In this document: one piece after another, positions 61,043-64,000 of the stretch
Position numbering within the stretch: position 1 is the first letter of the stretch
Layout of the letters: the number at the start of each line of letters is the position of its first letter
DNA from: Lacrimispora celerecrescens
GTDB taxonomy: Bacteria; Bacillota; Clostridia; Lachnospirales; Lachnospiraceae
Length of the DNA: 64,000 bases
Direction of reading: 5' to 3'
Assembly: GCF_000732605.1 (NCBI RefSeq)
Contig: NZ_JPME01000028.1
Location: 18,757 to 82,756 of the forward strand
Translations under genes and position numbers: made by a program
Notes under the pieces: generated by a model
Told to the model about the DNA's origin: nothing
Databases searched by the model: none
The model's input: only the letters and a program-made list of their open reading frames with translations

Positions 61043-61927
61043 TTATGATCCCAGGGCAATTTTCGGTGCATCTACCTCCATGTTACCGCTGCTTATCTGT
61101 GGCATTCCTATAGCAGATACCATCAGATAAAGCATCTCCTTATAGCTTCGGAAGGGCTGATCCACCCTGCCTTCCCGCCAATAAATAATGCCTTGACATG
61201 TAGAATGCTCGCGAAACATGATTTTAATTGAAAAAGTTGCCTTTTGCCCACCTTTCCTGCACATGGAACAGATATCATTGGATATAAGACGCCCATATTT
61301 GACTCCGCATTTTGGAGCCTTTTCCTTAGGAGCCTTAATTTCCAGAAAATTTCCCAGGGTCCCGGCCAGATCAGCCAAAACATCATACCGTGCTGTCAGG
61401 TTAGCAGGTATATTTTGATAATTTCCCATTATCCGCCCAGACTCATAATCATCAATAGCCACATGGAAGGAATTCAAGGATTCCCCTTCCTGTCCCATAT
61501 GGAAGTCTCCTCTTAACATCTTATTCATTAAGAGAATTAATTGAAGCGTGCTTTCAAATGACTCCTGCCTGTCTCCATCCTCCCAATGAATCAATCCCTG
61601 CCAACTGGCATGGTAACGATATTGTACATAAATACGGAAGGTACTCCGTTTTCCTTTTCGTTCTTTCTCGTTGCTGATCCGTGTCACAAAATCAGGCGGA
61701 TTTGTCCCAGGAAAATGGCGCATTTGAAATGTCTGTTTCGGACAGCTCATGGAATCAAATATACGGTCCATATTTAAAATCATCTCCAGCATACTGCCAT
61801 ATTGGATTCCCCGGGATTCATCACAATGAAACATAACCCCCTTAATGCTCCAATTATCGCATTCATCCACTGCGACAGTGATATACCGGTCAGTACCGCG
61901 AACTACACTCACTCTTCCTTTTGTCAT
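61043..61927 (-). CDS. Unknown protein with three internal repeats
   Basis: I do not recognise this family. The 294-residue soluble protein contains three related segments (about 15-58, 97-138, 232-274). Each has the pattern aromatic strand - W/CxG(I/L/V)xxW - F/YxS/G - MLxLM helix, e.g. SWQGLIHWEDG and TCQGIIYWREG. A CxxC (ICSMCRKGGQ, about 219-228) lies before the third. Linkers are charged. ATG 61927 follows GGTGG; the ATGs at 61942 and 61939 are alternatives. No signal peptide. It lies alone between murC and queT. Confidence 0.7.
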   Translation of the reverse strand: MTKGRVSVVRGTDRYITVAVDECDNWSIKGVMFHCDESRGIQYGSMLEMILNMDRIFDSMSCPKQTFQMRHFPGTNPPDFVTRISNEKERKGKRSTFRIYVQYRYHASWQGLIHWEDGDRQESFESTLQLILLMNKMLRGDFHMGQEGESLNSFHVAIDDYESGRIMGNYQNIPANLTARYDVLADLAGTLGNFLEIKAPKEKAPKCGVKYGRLISNDICSMCRKGGQKATFSIKIMFREHSTCQGIIYWREGRVDQPFRSYKEMLYLMVSAIGMPQISSGNMEVDAPKIALGS

Positions 61928-62112
61928 AATTTCCACCATCATCCTTATGTTATGTTATAATTATAAATGAAGGCGGTTACATTTTGGTTACATTTTCCAC
62001 TTTTGGTTAAAATTTATAAAATGATTGTAACCTGCCTTATAATCTAATGATATGAGGGAAGAATACTCTCTCTATGAAAATACTCTCATGGAATACTTTT
62101 GTTATCATATAG

Positions 62113-62158
62113 CAAAAAAGCTCGTTCAGGATGCTTATTACAAAACACCTGAACAAGC
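62113..62158 (-). terminator. Terminator of queT
   Basis: On the minus strand GCTTGTTCAGG pairs with CCTGAACGAGC and is followed by TTTTTT, 55 bp past the queT stop. Confidence 0.85.
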
Positions 62159-62212
62159 CCAAAAATAGCTTTTAAATGAAGATATGCTGCGGTACCGTAA
62201 TATTTCAGGTCA

Positions 62213-62719
62213 TTATTTATCTGACAAGAAACGTCCGAATATTACATGCCTGTAATTGTTCAGCAAGCCAAGCAGTATATTTCCAAGAACTCCAATTACA
62301 AGAATTTCTCCTGTACCCACTGTTAGCATCGCATACCAGATGATATCCTCTGAGCCATAAGCGTACCGCAGAACCCATGGGATGATAATGGTATTTGCCA
62401 AAATCGGCGGAAGACATACCAGCCACTTGTTTTTCCGAAGCTTATACGAACCAATCGCTCCGATCAGGGTTGCAAGACTTCCGAAAATCACATCCAGAGT
62501 TGCTGCTCCGCATAATAAATTTGACAGGAAACAGCCAACGAACAATCCAGGAATTGCTGCCGGAGTGAAAAATGGCAGAATACAGAGGATCTCTGAAATT
62601 CTAAACTGGATGGGGCCGAAGCTGACAGGGGCAAAAACCATGGTCAGCACAGTGTAAACTGCAGCAATCGCCGCTGAAAAAACCATAAAATAGGTCTTTT
62701 CTGAAGTTTTGTAATGCAT
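62213..62719 (-). CDS. queT: QueT family queuosine-precursor transporter
   Basis: The 168-residue S-component-like ECF transporter subunit has about five to six helices: FSAAIAAVYTVLTMVFAPVSFGPIQFRISE, FVGCFLSNLLCGAATLDVIFGSLATL. It is thought to take up preQ0/preQ1 for queuosine in tRNA. ATG 62719 is 8 nt after the GGAG that also forms the end of the preQ1 riboswitch. The riboswitch independently supports the substrate. Confidence 0.9.
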   Translation of the reverse strand: MHYKTSEKTYFMVFSAAIAAVYTVLTMVFAPVSFGPIQFRISEILCILPFFTPAAIPGLFVGCFLSNLLCGAATLDVIFGSLATLIGAIGSYKLRKNKWLVCLPPILANTIIIPWVLRYAYGSEDIIWYAMLTVGTGEILVIGVLGNILLGLLNNYRHVIFGRFLSDK

Positions 62720-62727
62720 ATTCAATT

Positions 62728-62770
62728 CTCCTTTAGTTTTGTTTTAGGTGTGGAAGGTCTCGAACACACC
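62728..62770 (-). promoter_or_regulatory. preQ1-I riboswitch
   Basis: On the minus strand the stem GGTGTG/CACACC encloses a TTCGAGACCTTC loop, followed by the A-rich tail TAAAACAAAACTAAAGGAG. The loop CCTT can pair with the AAGG of the ribosome site to form the H-type pseudoknot. Layout and tail closely match known preQ1-I aptamers, so ligand binding should block translation of queT. Confidence 0.87.
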
Positions 62771-62823
62771 GGTCGTTGAATGCAAATGGCCTTGATACAT
62801 AGGAAAATCAAGGGTCTGCGACC
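62771..62823 (-). other. Extra hairpin directly upstream of the preQ1 aptamer
   Basis: GGTCG/CGACC closes an inner CCTTGAT/ATCAAGG stem; the whole element abuts the first base of the riboswitch stem. It may help folding or form a second regulatory domain. Confidence 0.55.
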
Positions 62824-62837
62824 TTATTGCATAAAAA

Positions 62838-62866
62838 AGTGTAGCACAAAATACGTTAAAAGGCAA
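62838..62866 (-). promoter_or_regulatory. Promoter of queT
   Basis: On the minus strand TTGCCT and TACACT are separated by 17 bp, giving a leader of about 110 nt that contains the hairpin and riboswitch. The rest of the intergenic space up to 63087 is AT-rich and shows no gene. Confidence 0.65.
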
Positions 62867-63020
62867 GTAATGCCCTAAAATTTGTAACGGAATGTAAATT
62901 TATTTGCGTATATTGGCCGAAATAGAGATATGAATTCTTGTTCATTGTTATACTCACATTTTACATAATTTTAAATAAAAGGAATTAGACATTTTTACTA
63001 ACATAAAGTATACTTGATTC

Positions 63021-63047
63021 TAAAAGCCCTGCTTTTTATTCCTATCA
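63021..63047 (+). promoter_or_regulatory. Possible SigD-like promoter of the chemoreceptor gene
   Basis: TAAA, 15 bp and TCCTATCA (5 of 8 matches to the GCCGATAA-type flagellar/chemotaxis -10) lie about 40 bp upstream of the start codon. Weak match, suggested mainly by the gene downstream. Confidence 0.35.
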
Positions 63048-63087
63048 TTTCATGCTTAAACGAAGTACAGTACAAAGGAGAAATATT

Positions 63088-64000
63088 ATGAAGAGCATCA
63101 AAACAAAAATACTGCTTAGCATGGCTTTGACAGTATTTCTTTCTCTATGCGCAGTTGGAGGAACCAGCATTTATTTAAACTATTCCAGCATGATCGGGAC
63201 CATGAACCAGACCATGACGGAACTGGCACGCACCGCTTCACAGCGGGTTTCCAAGGAGCTGGATATTTACAAAAATATTGCCTATGAAGTCGGCAGCATG
63301 GACAGACTCTCAAGCCCAGGAACCAGCGTGGCAGATAAAAAAACCATCATAGACCAGAAGGCAAAAGCACACGACTTCCAGCGGGGTAACATACTGGGAG
63401 CAGACGGGATCAGCATCTTTGATGGAAAAGACTATTCTGACCGGGACTATTTCCAAAAATCCCTAAACGGCGAGACAGTGGTATCCGATCCTCTGATCAG
63501 TAAGATCACAGGACAGCTTACTATTATAATATCCGCCCCATTATGGGATAAAGGAATTCCAGATTCCAAAGTAGTAGGCGTTGTATACTTTGTCCCTACC
63601 GAGACTTTTTTAAATGATATCGTTGCCAGCATAAAGATAAGTAAGGGAAGCAGTTCTTACATACTGAACAAAGATGGCGGTGTCATTGCCGATGTGGATA
63701 TGGAGAAGGTAACCAATGTGACAAATACCCAGGATATCGCAAAGACAGACCCAGGGCTTGCCGCACTTGCTGCTCTTGAGAAAGGAATGACCGAAGGAAA
63801 TAGCGGCTTTGGCCGTTACAACAAGGGCGGTGTAAACGAATTTCTGGCTTATGCCCCCATTGAGGGGACCGATGGCTGGAGCTTCGGCCTAAAAGCTCCT
63901 ATGACTGACTTTATGGGAGCAACCGTAACCGGAATCATCATTTCGGTTATACTGCTCATCGCAGCACTGACTGTGGCCGGAATCATATCCGTTGTCCTGG
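63088..64000 (+). CDS. Methyl-accepting chemotaxis protein, N-terminal part (cut by window end)
   Basis: The open frame from ATG 63088 (7 nt after AAAGGAG) runs to the window edge, giving the first 304 residues. It shows an N-terminal membrane helix (about 8-30), a periplasm-equivalent dCache_1 sensor domain (about 35-280) with the typical DYSDRDYFQKSLNGETVVSD and ISAPLWDKG segments, and the start of a second helix (about 284-304; GIIISVILLIAALTVAGI). HAMP and signalling domains would follow. dCache sensors bind amino acids or other small molecules; the ligand cannot be told here. Confidence 0.9.
   Translation, partial: MKSIKTKILLSMALTVFLSLCAVGGTSIYLNYSSMIGTMNQTMTELARTASQRVSKELDIYKNIAYEVGSMDRLSSPGTSVADKKTIIDQKAKAHDFQRGNILGADGISIFDGKDYSDRDYFQKSLNGETVVSDPLISKITGQLTIIISAPLWDKGIPDSKVVGVVYFVPTETFLNDIVASIKISKGSSSYILNKDGGVIADVDMEKVTNVTNTQDIAKTDPGLAALAALEKGMTEGNSGFGRYNKGGVNEFLAYAPIEGTDGWSFGLKAPMTDFMGATVTGIIISVILLIAALTVAGIISVVL

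Noticed and set aside
1..64000. CRISPR arrays, insertion sequences, prophage, tRNA or rRNA genes
   Set aside because: No regularly spaced direct repeats, transposase or phage-type proteins, or tRNA/rRNA sequences were recognised on either strand by eye; a dedicated scan could still find a short remnant.

Overview
The window looks like the chromosome of a low-to-moderate GC, spore-forming, monoderm member of the Clostridia, most likely Lachnospiraceae (Lacrimispora / [Clostridium] saccharolyticum-like). This is inferred from strong AGGAGG ribosome sites, sporulation-linked genes (spoVG, an spmB-like gene, a GerMN lipoprotein), meso-diaminopimelate dehydrogenase, paired GlgC/GlgD and a Flp/Tad pilus cluster without an outer-membrane secretin. 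I see no rRNA, tRNA, CRISPR array, transposase or phage genes. It reads as ordinary core chromosome with a few lineage-specific islands.

Layout. 1-7 kb: acetyltransferase, tRNA adenosine deaminase, an NrdG-type radical SAM activase, a long acidic DUF6128-like protein, nagB, hemerythrin, HIT and YwlG proteins. 7-12 kb: oligopeptide-binding lipoprotein, oleate hydratase, a small unknown gene, a TetR regulator. 11.6-16.5 kb: minus-strand metG (T-box leader), traX-like, tatD and rsmA. 16.5-23.9 kb: DUF885 lipoprotein, GerMN lipoprotein, MarR regulator, frameshifted spmB, Spx/ArsC-like protein, murG, an ECF-type sigma factor coupled to a HIT gene, and a rhomboid protease. 23.9-28.1 kb: a zinc-uptake locus (Fur/Zur-type regulator, small membrane protein, ZnuA, ATPase, permease, lipoprotein) headed by two 21-bp inverted repeats that look like Zur operators. 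28.1-38.3 kb: an eleven-gene minus-strand Flp/Tad pilus operon. 38.4-43.4 kb: ArsR regulator, YaaL-like protein, GH13 amylase, glgB, a phosphotransferase. 43.4-47.8 kb: DUF3783, ddh, and a glgC-glgD-spoVG operon. 48-52.4 kb: asnS and a YhaO/YhaN-like nuclease pair. 52.5-55 kb: prs-brnQ. 55.2-56.9 kb: an S8 subtilase lacking its catalytic serine. 57-59.3 kb: dnaD-dnaC helicase-loading operon with a folded leader and DnaA boxes. 59.4-64 kb: murC, an unknown triple-repeat protein, queT under a preQ1-I riboswitch, and the start of a dCache chemoreceptor cut by the window end.

Themes. Glycogen synthesis is split over two nearby operons (GH13/glgB and glgC/glgD). The Tad cluster has two prepilin peptidases, an Ig-like insert in TadC, and a TadE protein ending in two Cys/His modules. 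Three genes (spmB, the Zur-like regulator, znuA) carry single-base homopolymer frameshifts, with two weaker cases. These may be sequence errors rather than biology and should be resolved before loss of function is inferred. The best candidates for new biology are the dnaD leader with its DnaA boxes, the zinc locus, the dead subtilase and the pilus TadE modules.
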